Shown here: positions 50,352 to 59,096 of the stretch, one piece after another
Layout: each line of letters opens with the position of its first letter
How positions within the stretch are numbered: position 1 is the stretch's first letter
Source: Elusimicrobiota bacterium
Lineage (GTDB): Bacteria; Elusimicrobiota; Elusimicrobia; UBA1565
Direction: 5' to 3'
Assembly: GCA_016212885.1 (NCBI GenBank)
Contig: JACRDO010000095.1
Location: forward strand, 1-64,000
DNA length: 64,000 bases
Program-made: the position numbers and the translations under genes
The notes under the pieces: model-generated
What the model was told of the DNA's origin: nothing
What the model saw: the letters and a program-made list of their open reading frames with translations, nothing else
Databases searched by the model: none

Positions 50352-51344
50352 ATGAGATTCGAGTCGCCATTCCTGCTGCTCCTGGCCCTGCCCGCTCTCG
50401 CGGCGGTCTTCTACGCCTGGCTCAGCGGCGAAGGGCGCCGCCCCGCGCTGACCTATCCGGGCGGACAGGTCTTCCAGGGCTTCCGGGCCGGGCACGCGAG
50501 CCTGGTCCGCGTCCTTCCTTACGCGCTTAAAGCCCTCGCCCTGCTCCTGGCGGTCTTCGCACTCGCACGGCCGCAGAAGGTCATCCGCCAAGCCGCCTCC
50601 CTCAGCTCAGGGGTCGACATCCTGCTGGTCCTTGACGTCTCCACCAGCATGCGCGCGCTGGACTTCGACCCGCTCGACCGGATGTCTGCTGCGAAGAACG
50701 CAGCGCGCAGCTTCATCCAGCGCCGCGTCAGCGACCGCATCGGCATCCTCGTCTTCGCGGGGGTCCCGCTGCTGACCTGCCCGCTCACGCTCGACTACGG
50801 GGCCCTGCTGGACTTCCTGGACGATATCGACGCCGGCATGACCCAGACGGACGGCACCGCGATCGGCGACGGGATCGCGGCCGCGGTCTCCCACATCAAG
50901 GACTCCCAGGCCAAGAGCAAGATCCTCATCCTGCTCACCGACGGGGCGAACAACACGGGCCTCGTGGACCCGTTGACGGCCGCCAAGACGGCCCAGACCT
51001 TCGGCCTGAAGATCTACACGATCGGCACGGGCCGCAAAGGCCCCGCCGTGGTTCCGGTCAACGACCCCCACTTCGGGCGCAGGCTCATGCAGATCCCGGA
51101 CGAGCTCGACGAGGACATGCTGACCCGCGTCGCGGCCGACACCGCAGGCCGTTACTTCCGGGCCCACAACCTGATGGAGCTGCAGTCGATCTACGGCGAA
51201 ATCGACCGCCTGGAGCGCTCGGAGCTCAGGCTTCCCCCGATCATCTCCTACACGGACTACTATTCCTGGCTGCTCGTGCCGGCTGCCCTCCTGCTGGCCG
51301 CGGCCATGCTGCTGCCGAGGACCGTGCTCCTGAGGCTCCCGTGA
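50352..51344 (+). CDS. batA: BatA, VWA-domain inner-membrane protein
   Basis: The 330-residue protein has N-terminal membrane helices (about 8-25 and 55-75), a VWA domain with MIDAS DVSTSM (near residue 94), ILLTDGANNTG, and a C-terminal membrane helix (about 303-320). This is the BatA/Aer layout, in which the VWA domain faces the periplasm between membrane spans. Bat genes affect oxygen tolerance in Bacteroides and stress survival elsewhere, though their biochemical role is unsettled. It overlaps the next gene by 4 bases. Confidence 0.92.
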   Translation: MRFESPFLLLLALPALAAVFYAWLSGEGRRPALTYPGGQVFQGFRAGHASLVRVLPYALKALALLLAVFALARPQKVIRQAASLSSGVDILLVLDVSTSMRALDFDPLDRMSAAKNAARSFIQRRVSDRIGILVFAGVPLLTCPLTLDYGALLDFLDDIDAGMTQTDGTAIGDGIAAAVSHIKDSQAKSKILILLTDGANNTGLVDPLTAAKTAQTFGLKIYTIGTGRKGPAVVPVNDPHFGRRLMQIPDELDEDMLTRVAADTAGRYFRAHNLMELQSIYGEIDRLERSELRLPPIISYTDYYSWLLVPAALLLAAAMLLPRTVLLRLP

Positions 51345-53020
51345 CCGGCCTCTTCCAGCAGACCGCCTATCTCTACTGGATACTTTTCGCGGCCGCCGGC
51401 ATCGTTGCCCTCGGGATATGGTCCGAGAAGCGCCGGCGCAGGCTCCTCGAGGCTTTCGCGAGCCCCGAGACCCTCAAGCGCCTCTACTCCGAGGAGGAAG
51501 CCTCGGCGCGCCGGCTGAAGTACTGGCTCGAAGCCGCGGCCCTCTGCCTCGTCCTGGCCGCCCTCGCGGGGCCGCAGTGGGGGGTGGAGCTCGTCGAGAC
51601 CCGCAACCCGGGGTCCCAGGCCGTGATCGCCGTGGACACCTCGCTCTCGATGGCGGCCGAAGACATCAAGCCCAACCGCATGGACAAGGCGAAGAGCGCC
51701 CTCTCCCACCTCATCGACGGGCTCAAGGGCGCCCGGGTGGGGATCGCGGCCTTCGAGGCCGAGGCGCAGATACAGTGCCCGCTCACGACGGACCTCGACG
51801 CGGCCAAGAGCTTCCTCAAGCGCGTAAAGATCGGGATGATCCCGCAGGCCGGGACCAGCCTGGGCCGGGGCATCCTCCTGGCCGCGGCGATGCTCTCGCG
51901 CTACCCGGGCCAGAAATCCGTCATCCTGCTCAGCGACGGAGAGAACCTGGAGGGCAGCCCCAAGGACGCGGCCCTGCAGGCGGCCCAGGCGGGGGTGCGT
52001 ATCTACCTCATCGGCACCGGGACCCCCGAGGGGGAGCCCATCCCGATCCGGGACGAGAGCGGCCGCCTGCTCGGCTACAAGAAGGACCCCCGCGGGCAGA
52101 CGGTCCTGAGCAAGCTCAACGAGGCCGGGATGATGGAGGTGGCCGCGGCAAGCGGCGGCGCCTACTACCGCGCCACCCAGTCCGAGAACGAGGTGGGGGA
52201 GATCCTCAAGCAGATTGAGTCCTCGGACAAGAGCTCCGCAGGCTCGGGGGTCACGACCCGCCTGCGCAATCGCTACCGCCTGCCCCTGCTGGCCGCCGTG
52301 CTCCTGCTTTTGGTAGAACTAATTATCGTGAAGCTCAAGCCCGCGGCGCTCAAGCGGATCTCCGCCAGGCCCTTGGCGCTGACCGCGCTGCTCGTCTTCT
52401 GCGGCTGCAGCCCCTCCAGCGACGTCAAGCTCTGGAAGGGGAACAAGGCCTACGACCAGGGCCGCTACGAGGACGCCTTCGAGCAATACGCCCGCGCTCT
52501 GAAGAAAGGCTCCAAGGACCCCAAGCCCCTCTTCAACGCCGGCGACGCGCTCTTCAAGATGGGCGACTACGACCGCGCGGAGGAATCCTTCAAGAAGCTC
52601 GCGGACCCCAAGAAGAGCCCGAAGAAGACCGCAGCTGCCTCCTACTACAACCTCGGGAACTCGCTCTTCAAAAAGAGCCAGATCCCGGAAGCGGCCGAGG
52701 CGTTCCGCCGCTGCCTCGTGCTGGACCCCTCCGACGAGGACTGCCGGCACAACCTCGCGCTCGCCCTGCAGCGGCCCCCTCAGCGGAAGGATCCCAAGCA
52801 GGAGCAGCAGAACAAAGGCGGAGGCCAGGACCAGAAGCAGCCGCCCCCGAAGCAGAAGTCCTCCTCCCAGCAGAAGCAGCAGGAGCAGAAAGGCGGCATG
52901 AGCAAGGACGACGCCCAGCGCATCCTGCAGGCTGTCCAAGAGCGCGAGCGCCAGGCGAAGCCGCCCCAGCCCCAGCAGAAGGGCAAGCCTTCCTATGAGA
53001 AGCCGGGGGAGGACTGGTGA
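51341..53020 (+). CDS. BatB-BatC fusion: VWA domain plus TPR domain
   Basis: The 559-residue protein starts at GTG 51341. Residues 1-330 are BatB: two N-terminal spans, a VWA domain with DTSLSM (near 100) and LLSDGENLEG, and a third span (about 310-330). A second hydrophobic stretch ending CGCS (about 345-358) then leads into BatC: TPR repeats (LWKGNKAYDQGRYEDAFEQYARAL and on) and a Gln/Lys-rich tail. BatB and BatC are separate genes in many species. Overlaps on both sides show tight operon coupling. Confidence 0.9.
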   Translation: MTGLFQQTAYLYWILFAAAGIVALGIWSEKRRRRLLEAFASPETLKRLYSEEEASARRLKYWLEAAALCLVLAALAGPQWGVELVETRNPGSQAVIAVDTSLSMAAEDIKPNRMDKAKSALSHLIDGLKGARVGIAAFEAEAQIQCPLTTDLDAAKSFLKRVKIGMIPQAGTSLGRGILLAAAMLSRYPGQKSVILLSDGENLEGSPKDAALQAAQAGVRIYLIGTGTPEGEPIPIRDESGRLLGYKKDPRGQTVLSKLNEAGMMEVAAASGGAYYRATQSENEVGEILKQIESSDKSSAGSGVTTRLRNRYRLPLLAAVLLLLVELIIVKLKPAALKRISARPLALTALLVFCGCSPSSDVKLWKGNKAYDQGRYEDAFEQYARALKKGSKDPKPLFNAGDALFKMGDYDRAEESFKKLADPKKSPKKTAAASYYNLGNSLFKKSQIPEAAEAFRRCLVLDPSDEDCRHNLALALQRPPQRKDPKQEQQNKGGGQDQKQPPPKQKSSSQQKQQEQKGGMSKDDAQRILQAVQERERQAKPPQPQQKGKPSYEKPGEDW

Positions 53021-54858
53021 GGGCCCTGCCCGGCATTCTTCTGCTCGTCTTTGGCGCCGCGGCTCGCGCCCAGGACTTCAACATCACCGCCAGCGTCAAC
53101 CAAACGCAGATCACCCTGGAGGAGCAGGTGGTCCTGAGCGTGTCGGTGAGCGGCGCCGGCTCGGGCCTCCCGGAGCCCAAGCTCCCGGCGATGCCCAACT
53201 TCAACGTGCACGGAGCGGGGCAGAACCGCAACTTCACCTTCGCAAACGGCGTCATGACGAACTCCGCGGAATACCGCTACGTGCTGGTTCCGCGCTTCTC
53301 AGGCAGGGCCCTCATCGGGCCCATCTCCGCGGAGAGCGGAGGGGTGACGCGCAAGACCGCGGCCATCGAGATCGCCGTGCTCAAGCACTCCCCGGCGGCC
53401 GCCCCTCAGCCTTCGCCCCAGCCCCCGCCGCAGGCCCACGGGGCCCGGCCCCAGGCCCAGCCGCGCGGCCCGGGAGGCGCGCCCGACCTCTTCGTGAGCG
53501 CTGAGGTGGACAAGGAATCCCCTTACGTCAACGAACAGGTCATCCTCACCGTGCGCTTCTACACCGGGGTCCCCCTGCTGGGCAACGCGGAATGGCATCC
53601 GCCCGCGACGCAGGGGTTCCTGAGCGAGGACATCCCGCCGGCCCAGCCCCGGCAGGTGTTCCAGGACGGCCGGCGCTACAACCTCTCGGAGATCAAGCTG
53701 GTCCTCTTCCCCATGCAGAGCGGAGAGCTGACCATCGGGCCGAGCGTCATCGTCTGCCAGGCCCAGCAGGAGATGGAGGTGGATCCGTTCTCGCAGGATT
53801 TTTTCCAGCGGTTCTTCTCGCAGGGCCTGATGCAGGCTCAGACCAGGGAGCTCAGGACCCGGTCCATCACCCTCAAGGTCCAACCCTTGCCTGAAGCGGG
53901 CAGGCCCGCGTCGTTTACGGGCGTGGTCGGGCAGCTGCGCGTCAAGGCCGAGACGGACAAGAAGAGCCTCAGCGCCGGGGACGCGCTCAACCTCGTGGTC
54001 ACGGTCGAAGGCTCGGGCAACCTGAAGGCTCTCCTGGACCCCAAGCTCCCGGACATGCCCCAGTTCAGGACCTACGACACGGTAAGCTCGGCCAACATCG
54101 AAAAGGACGCCAACGGCGTGCGCGGCTCCAAGGTCTTCAAGACCGTGCTCGTGCCGAAGGTCTCCGGCCAGCTTAAGATCCCGGCGATCCCGGTTTCCTA
54201 CTTCGACCCGGTCAAGAGGGACTACGCGACCGCGGAGACCCGGCCCATCGAGATCGACGCGGCGCCCGGGGCCGCGCAGGCCCCGGCCCCGGCCTACGTG
54301 GCGTCCCCCGGCCAAGGCGGGACCATCACCCCGCTGATCCAGGACATCCGCCACATCAAGGAGCCCCGCGGGTTCGGCCCCGGCCGGCTCGCGGCGGCGC
54401 TCAGCAGGACTCTGTGGATCCATCTCTTCCCGGCCGCGGTCTTCCTCGCGGGCCTCCTCTCGTTCCTCCACCGCGAGAGCCTCCTGCAGGACCCAGCTGG
54501 AGCCCGATTCAGGCGGGCCTTAGACCTTGCCGAGCGCGCGATCTCCGAGGCGCGGGAGATACTCCCCTGCGACCCGCAGAAAGCAGCAGGCCTGCTGGAG
54601 GAGGCGCTCACGGGGTTCCTGGGCGACAAGCTCAACTGCCCCCGCTCCGGCTTGACGATCAAGCAGGCGCAAGCGCTGATCAAGAAGCGCTTCCCGAAGA
54701 TGCCGGAGGGGCACCTGCGCCAGCTCAAGCTCCTCTGGGAGGAGATCGACCTCTACCGCTACGCGCCCTCGGCGCCCGGCGGAACCGGGGACGCGTCCCA
54801 GTTCGTTGACGGCGTGCTCCAGATGATCAAGGCGCTCGACGAGGAGATGGCGCGGTGA
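53017..54858 (+). CDS. batD: BatD, exported oxygen-tolerance protein
   Basis: The 613-residue protein starts at GTG 53017 with a signal peptide (ending AARAQ). It has several immunoglobulin-like domains typical of BatD (DFNITASVNQTQITLEEQVVL; LVPRFSGRALIGPI; LFPMQSGELTIGP), a Pro-rich linker near residue 135, a transmembrane helix (about 468-485) and a cytoplasmic helical tail. BatD members are thought to assemble with BatA/B at the inner membrane. It overlaps neighbours by 4 bases on both sides. Confidence 0.9.
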   Translation: MRALPGILLLVFGAAARAQDFNITASVNQTQITLEEQVVLSVSVSGAGSGLPEPKLPAMPNFNVHGAGQNRNFTFANGVMTNSAEYRYVLVPRFSGRALIGPISAESGGVTRKTAAIEIAVLKHSPAAAPQPSPQPPPQAHGARPQAQPRGPGGAPDLFVSAEVDKESPYVNEQVILTVRFYTGVPLLGNAEWHPPATQGFLSEDIPPAQPRQVFQDGRRYNLSEIKLVLFPMQSGELTIGPSVIVCQAQQEMEVDPFSQDFFQRFFSQGLMQAQTRELRTRSITLKVQPLPEAGRPASFTGVVGQLRVKAETDKKSLSAGDALNLVVTVEGSGNLKALLDPKLPDMPQFRTYDTVSSANIEKDANGVRGSKVFKTVLVPKVSGQLKIPAIPVSYFDPVKRDYATAETRPIEIDAAPGAAQAPAPAYVASPGQGGTITPLIQDIRHIKEPRGFGPGRLAAALSRTLWIHLFPAAVFLAGLLSFLHRESLLQDPAGARFRRALDLAERAISEAREILPCDPQKAAGLLEEALTGFLGDKLNCPRSGLTIKQAQALIKKRFPKMPEGHLRQLKLLWEEIDLYRYAPSAPGGTGDASQFVDGVLQMIKALDEEMAR

Positions 54859-55586
54859 GGCTCCCGCTCCTCGCGCTCCTGTTCGCGGCCCAGCCCGGGT
54901 GGGGGGGAGACCTCGTCGAGGCGAACAAGCTCTACGGACAGTCGAAGTTCGCAGAAGCCGCCGCGGCGTACAAGGAGCTGGCCGCGAGGGACCCCCTAGA
55001 CCCCGCGGCGCACTACAACCTCGGCAACGCCTATTTCAGGCTCGCCGGGCCCGGGGATTTGGCCCGGGCCATCGCCTCCTACGAGCGCGCCTTCAACTTG
55101 AGCCCCCGCGACGGCGACGTCCGCCACAACTTCGACTTCGCGCTCAAGCGTGCCGGGGAGACCCTGGTGCCCACGGGCATGCCCTCGGCCGCCTTCATCC
55201 TCTTCCACATCCTCAGCCGCACCGAGCTCTCGGCCCTGCATTGGCTGGGCTTCTGGGCCTTCCTGCTCCTCGCGGCGGCGGCGCTCTGGCGGGAGAAATG
55301 GCGCGAGGCGCTCAAGCCCTGGGTGCTCTGGAGCGGCCTCTTCTGGGCAGCTGCCGGCGGCTGGTGGGGCCTGCTCGCCCTCAGCGACGTGCAGAACCCC
55401 GGGGTGGTCCTGACACTGGACGCGGAGGTGCGCAGCGGGCCGGGGCTGAACTTCCCGGTGAACTTCAAGTCGCCCGAGGGGCGGCGGGTGTCGATACTGG
55501 ATGAGAAGGAAGGGTGGGTCGAGATCGGGGTGCTGAAGGAAGGGCTGAAGGGGTGGATCTCCGCTGAGCAGGTGGAGAGGATTTGA
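54855..55586 (+). CDS. batE: BatE, TPR protein with C-terminal SH3-like domain
   Basis: The 243-residue protein starts at GTG 54855 with a signal peptide. It has TPR units (ANKLYGQSKFAEAAAAYKELA, AAHYNLGNAYFRLAG, SYERAFNLSPRDGDV), two membrane helices (about 120-145 and 155-178) and a C-terminal bacterial SH3 domain (EVRSGPGLNFPVNF ... GWVEIG ... GWISAEQVERI). This is the usual BatE architecture closing the operon. The 84 bases after it hold no gene. Confidence 0.88.
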   Translation: MRLPLLALLFAAQPGWGGDLVEANKLYGQSKFAEAAAAYKELAARDPLDPAAHYNLGNAYFRLAGPGDLARAIASYERAFNLSPRDGDVRHNFDFALKRAGETLVPTGMPSAAFILFHILSRTELSALHWLGFWAFLLLAAAALWREKWREALKPWVLWSGLFWAAAGGWWGLLALSDVQNPGVVLTLDAEVRSGPGLNFPVNFKSPEGRRVSILDEKEGWVEIGVLKEGLKGWISAEQVERI

Positions 55587-55670
55587 GCCGGAGAAGCAAC
55601 CCCCAAGGCCGCTGAGAACCCCGCGGGCCCAAACGCAGCGAGAAAGACCTCGATCCCGATTCCTGGGAGT

Positions 55671-56282
55671 CTACGGAGCCTTAGGAGTGATGGGGGTGAG
55701 GGGGAGGACCGGGAACTTCACCTCGACCCTTTCCTGCTTCTTCTTCTCGGAGGATTTGTCCGTCGAAGCCGGCTTCTTCGTCTTCTTGGCAGGGGGCTTG
55801 GGCTTGTCTTCTTCGTGGGCGTAGGCCGGCTCCTCGGCCTTGGCCGAGGGCGGGGCCTTGGGCTTCTTCACCTTGGCCGGCTTGGCCTCCTTGGCCGGCT
55901 TCTTCTCTTTGGCCGGCGGCTCGGCCTCGGGCTGGGGAGGCTCCTCTTCCGATTCCTTGCCTTGGATGAAAGTGGCCTCGTTGGCGGCGGCAGGCGGCTG
56001 CCGGCTCTCCCCAGAAGCCTCGCTTGACGCTTTGTCCTCGGGCTGAGCCGCGGACTCTCCCTGCTGCTCTGAGCCCTGCCTTTCGGGCTGGGCGGATTCA
56101 CCGGAGCTTTCGGAAGAGGGGGCGCTCTCCGGCGCAGACTCGGCCGGGGGGGATTCGCTCCCTTGCGAGGCTTCCTCGCCGGCAGGCGGCTGGAGGGGCT
56201 CGGATTTCTCCTCCCCAGCCTGGGCGAAGAGCCAAGCCGGCAGGAAGAGAGCGGCTGCCCAGAAAAGAAGTGGTCGCTTCAC
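55671..56282 (-). CDS. Exported low-complexity Glu/Pro/Lys-rich protein
   Basis: The 203-residue protein has a clear signal peptide (RPLLFWAAALFLPAWLFAQ) and then a disordered chain with an acidic Glu/Ser/Pro half and a basic Lys/Pro half (PAKEKKPAKEAKPAKVKKPK). No domain is visible. The Lys/Pro half resembles spacer segments in periplasm-spanning proteins. GTG 56282 is supported by the promoter directly upstream. Confidence 0.7.
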   Translation of the reverse strand: MKRPLLFWAAALFLPAWLFAQAGEEKSEPLQPPAGEEASQGSESPPAESAPESAPSSESSGESAQPERQGSEQQGESAAQPEDKASSEASGESRQPPAAANEATFIQGKESEEEPPQPEAEPPAKEKKPAKEAKPAKVKKPKAPPSAKAEEPAYAHEEDKPKPPAKKTKKPASTDKSSEKKKQERVEVKFPVLPLTPITPKAP

Positions 56283-56289
56283 AATTATA

Positions 56290-56318
56290 ACGATAACAGA
56301 CCCGTGTTACGAAATCAA
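56290..56318 (-). promoter_or_regulatory. Leaderless-type promoter of the low-complexity gene
   Basis: On the minus strand TTGATT (56313-56318), a 17-base spacer and TATCGT (56290-56295). The GTG start follows after 7 bases. A TATAAT overlapping those 7 bases is an alternative -10. Confidence 0.55.
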
Positions 56319-56365
56319 GTTCGCCAAAAAGATGCCCTCCTCGACGGCCTGCGCATCGAAGTTGC

Positions 56366-56371
56366 TAGAAT
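56366..56371 (+). promoter_or_regulatory. -10 box of miaB
   Basis: TAGAAT ends 6 bases before the GTG at 56378. The -35 region (GACGGC at 17 bases) is poor. Confidence 0.5.
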
Positions 56372-56377
56372 AACCCG

Positions 56378-57625
56378 GTGAGGCTCCACACCATCACCTT
56401 CGGCTGCCAGATGAACGAGGCGGACAGCGAGGAGATGGCCCTCCCCCTGCTCCTGCGCGGCTTCCAGATGACGCAGAGCCTCGCCGAAGCCGACGCGGTC
56501 ATCGTCAACACCTGCACGGTCCGCCAGCACGCCGAGCACCGCGCCGTCTCCAGGATCGGCCGGCTGAAGGCCTGGAAGGCGGCCCGCCCCGGCCGCCTGC
56601 TCATCGTCGCGGGCTGCGCTGCCCAGCGCCTAGGCGACGCTGTTCGCAGGCGCTTCCCATTCGTGGACCTCGTGGTCGGAGCCCGCTCCATCGAGCGCTA
56701 CCCCGAGATACTCGACGCGGCGCTGGGCCCCAAGCCCCTTGAGCCCGCCGGCGCCCTGGAACCGCCCCAAGTCTCGGCCTACGTCACGATCACGCGGGGC
56801 TGCAGCTGCGCCTGCGCCTACTGCATCGTGCCCCAGGTGCGCGGCCGCGAGAGCCGCCTCCCCTTCGAGCGGGTCATGGGCCGGGCGCGGCGGCTCGCCC
56901 AAGGTGGCGCCCGCGAGCTCGTCCTGCTCGGGCAGACCGTCAACGGCTGGCGCGATCCCTCCGCGGGGCGGGACTTCGCGGACATCCTGCGCGCCGCTTC
57001 CGATATCCCCGGGGTCGCGCGCGTGAGATTCATGAGCCCCCACCCTTGTTTCTTGGACGACCGGATGGCCGCGGCCATGGCCGAGGCCCCGGCCGTCTGC
57101 CCCCATCTGCATCTGCCGGCGCAGTCGGGCGCTGACCGCATCCTCAAAGCCATGCGCCGCGGATACACCCGCGCGCAGTTCCTGGAGAAGGTGCGTCGGC
57201 TGAGGAAGCTGGTCAAGGGCTTGAATCTGACCACGGACTTCATCGTCGGTTTCCCGGGCGAGAGCGCGGAGGATTTTCAGGGCACGCTGGAGCTCCTGGG
57301 CGAGATCGGCGCGACCATGGCCTACTGCACGAAGTTCTCGCCGAGAGAAGGGACCCCGGCCGCGGCCATGCCAAGCGCGGTCAGCGAGGAGGTCAAGGAG
57401 GAGAGGCTCGAGCGCCTGCTCGCCGCGGTTTCGAAGCGCCAGCAAGCCTATCTTGACAGCTTCCTGGGAGCCAGGGTCCGGATCCTTCTGGAGACGCCGA
57501 GCGTCGGCCGCACGGAGCACAACCTCAGCGCGAGGCTGGAGGAGCCCCACGCCGCTGGGGAGATCGTCGAAGCGGCGGTCCACGGCCGCACGGACTTCGG
57601 CTTGAAATGCCGGCGGCGTTCGTAG
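56378..57625 (+). CDS. miaB: MiaB-type tRNA methylthiotransferase
   Basis: The 415-residue radical-SAM protein has the N-terminal MTTase domain with three cluster cysteines (FGCQMNEADSE, VNTCTVR, VAGCAAQR), the SAM motif CSCACAYC (CxxxCxxC) and a C-terminal TRAM-like region. MiaB adds a methylthio group to isopentenyl-adenosine-37 of tRNA, acting after MiaA, which is encoded two genes downstream. It starts at GTG 56378, six bases after a -10 box. It is slightly shorter than E. coli MiaB (474). Confidence 0.92.
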   Translation: MRLHTITFGCQMNEADSEEMALPLLLRGFQMTQSLAEADAVIVNTCTVRQHAEHRAVSRIGRLKAWKAARPGRLLIVAGCAAQRLGDAVRRRFPFVDLVVGARSIERYPEILDAALGPKPLEPAGALEPPQVSAYVTITRGCSCACAYCIVPQVRGRESRLPFERVMGRARRLAQGGARELVLLGQTVNGWRDPSAGRDFADILRAASDIPGVARVRFMSPHPCFLDDRMAAAMAEAPAVCPHLHLPAQSGADRILKAMRRGYTRAQFLEKVRRLRKLVKGLNLTTDFIVGFPGESAEDFQGTLELLGEIGATMAYCTKFSPREGTPAAAMPSAVSEEVKEERLERLLAAVSKRQQAYLDSFLGARVRILLETPSVGRTEHNLSARLEEPHAAGEIVEAAVHGRTDFGLKCRRRS

Positions 57626-57631
57626 TACACT
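57602..57631 (+). promoter_or_regulatory. Leaderless-type promoter of the PilZ gene
   Basis: TTGAAA (57602-57607), an 18-base spacer and TACACT (57626-57631). The GTG at 57638 is 6 bases later. It lies within the end of miaB. Confidence 0.6.
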
Positions 57632-57637
57632 GATTGC

Positions 57638-58168
57638 GTGATACACCGCAACGGCAAGCACGCCAACGAGCGCCGCAAGCACCGCCGCTTCAGCGTGGTC
57701 CAAGACCTGGTCGAGCCGATCGTCCTGCGCTATGCGGACCGGAAAGGCGCCAAGGGCGAGGACATCCCGAGGCACCTGCGCACCCAGCCGGCCATCCTGA
57801 CGAACCTCTCTGCGGGAGGGATGTCGCTCGTCACCTTCCTCGCCCCGCCGCACGCAAAGGTCTTCAAGATGACCCTGACGATCCCGGGCTTGGACAACCT
57901 GCCCATCGAGGGCAAGGTCGTCCGCGTCATGAAGAAGGGGGAAATCTTCACCGTCGGCATCCAGTTCGTCAAGATCGCCAAGAAGTACCGGAAGATGATC
58001 AACCGGATGGCGGAAGACGACGCCGACTGCAAGACGCGCATCTCGCTCGGCCTTCCCGATGTCTGCGCGCCGGAGTGCGCCTTCCATGGGCTGTGCTCCA
58101 AGACGCAGAGATCGAATCCTTGGCACAAACCTACGACCTCCGGAAAGTTTGGACGTTCCAAGACTTAA
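57638..58168 (+). CDS. PilZ-domain protein with a cysteine-rich tail
   Basis: The 176-residue protein has the c-di-GMP-binding PilZ signature: RRKHRRFSV (RxxxR) near residue 11 and NLSAGGMSL (D/NxSxxG) near 55, then the beta-barrel strands. The C-terminal region has four cysteines (DCKTRI, DVCAPECAFHGLCSK) that could bind metal. The final residues (HKPTTSGKFGRSKT) are encoded by a degenerate family-1 repeat and overlap the miaA start. It probably senses c-di-GMP; the output is unknown. Confidence 0.85.
   Translation: MIHRNGKHANERRKHRRFSVVQDLVEPIVLRYADRKGAKGEDIPRHLRTQPAILTNLSAGGMSLVTFLAPPHAKVFKMTLTIPGLDNLPIEGKVVRVMKKGEIFTVGIQFVKIAKKYRKMINRMAEDDADCKTRISLGLPDVCAPECAFHGLCSKTQRSNPWHKPTTSGKFGRSKT
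58119..58162. repeat. Degenerate family-1 unit at the PilZ/miaA junction
   Basis: CAAAC and GTTTG flank CTACGACCTCCGGAAA, the reverse of the conserved core, with outer CTTGG/CCAAG (58119-58123 and 58158-58162). It encodes the end of the PilZ protein and contains the TTG start of miaA. Confidence 0.7.
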
Positions 58169-59096
58169 AGCCACTCTGAAGCCCATCGCCGCCGTCGTAG
58201 GCCCAACCGCATCCGGAAAAACCGAGATTGCGCTTTCCCTCGCCCGCAGGCTGGGCGGCGAGATACTCTCGGCGGACATGGGACAGCTCTATCGCCGGCT
58301 GGACGCCGGGACCGCCAAGCCCGAGGGACGATGGGAGGACGGGGTCTACCGCGTGGGCGGGGTCCCTTATCATCTGGTGGACCTGCTCGACCCCTCCGAA
58401 CGGACAGACGCGGGCCGCTACGCCGCGCTGGCCCGCCCGGTCCTAGAGGCGGTCCGCGGCCGGGGGAAGATGCCGATCATCGTCGGGGGCACGGGCCTCT
58501 ACCTGCGCGCTCTGCTCGAAGGCCTCCACCCGCTCCCCGCGCGCAACGCGGAGCTCCGCGAGCGGCTCGCCCGCGTGGCCCTGGAGAAAGGCCGCGCCTT
58601 CCTTCACGAGGAGCTCCAGCGCCTGGACCCTGAATCCGCCCGGAGGATTCCTCCGGGCAACATTCAGCGGGTCATCCGCGCTTTGGAGGTCGTTTTGGCT
58701 TCGGGGACGCACATGTCGAAGCTTCTGAGCGCTCCGCGGGCGTCTTCCTCCCCGGCCGGAGAAGTGGTCTACTTCGGCTTGGAGTATTCCTCCGAGGATC
58801 TCCGCGTCCGCATCCGCGCTCGGGCCGAATCGATGTTCCCCAGAATGATCCAGGAGGTCGCGCGCCTCGTCCCCGCGGAATACACCGGAGCCGAGCCCGG
58901 GTTCCGCTGCCTCGGGTATCCAGAGGCCCTCGCCTGCCGCCGCGGCGAGCTCTCCTTCGAGGAAAGCCTTTCATCGATGGTCCGGGCCACGACAGCCTAC
59001 GCGAGGCGCCAGCGCACCTGGTTCCGCGGCCAGGTCCAGGTGCGCTGGCTCGATCCCGCGGCCGGCCCCGAGCGCATCGCAGAGGAGCTCCTTTGA
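58149..59096 (+). CDS. miaA: tRNA dimethylallyltransferase MiaA
   Basis: The 315-residue enzyme has the P-loop GPTASGKTE (near residue 18), AEILSADMGQLYRRLDAGTAKP (compare SADSxQxYxxxDIGTAKP), GGTGLYLRAL and the ARRQRTWFR tail. It transfers a dimethylallyl group to A37 of tRNAs reading UNN codons. The frame is open to 58059; TTG 58149 gives the usual MiaA N-terminus and lies in the repeat overlapping the PilZ gene end. It overlaps hflX by 4 bases. Confidence 0.92.
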   Translation: MDVPRLKATLKPIAAVVGPTASGKTEIALSLARRLGGEILSADMGQLYRRLDAGTAKPEGRWEDGVYRVGGVPYHLVDLLDPSERTDAGRYAALARPVLEAVRGRGKMPIIVGGTGLYLRALLEGLHPLPARNAELRERLARVALEKGRAFLHEELQRLDPESARRIPPGNIQRVIRALEVVLASGTHMSKLLSAPRASSSPAGEVVYFGLEYSSEDLRVRIRARAESMFPRMIQEVARLVPAEYTGAEPGFRCLGYPEALACRRGELSFEESLSSMVRATTAYARRQRTWFRGQVQVRWLDPAAGPERIAEELL

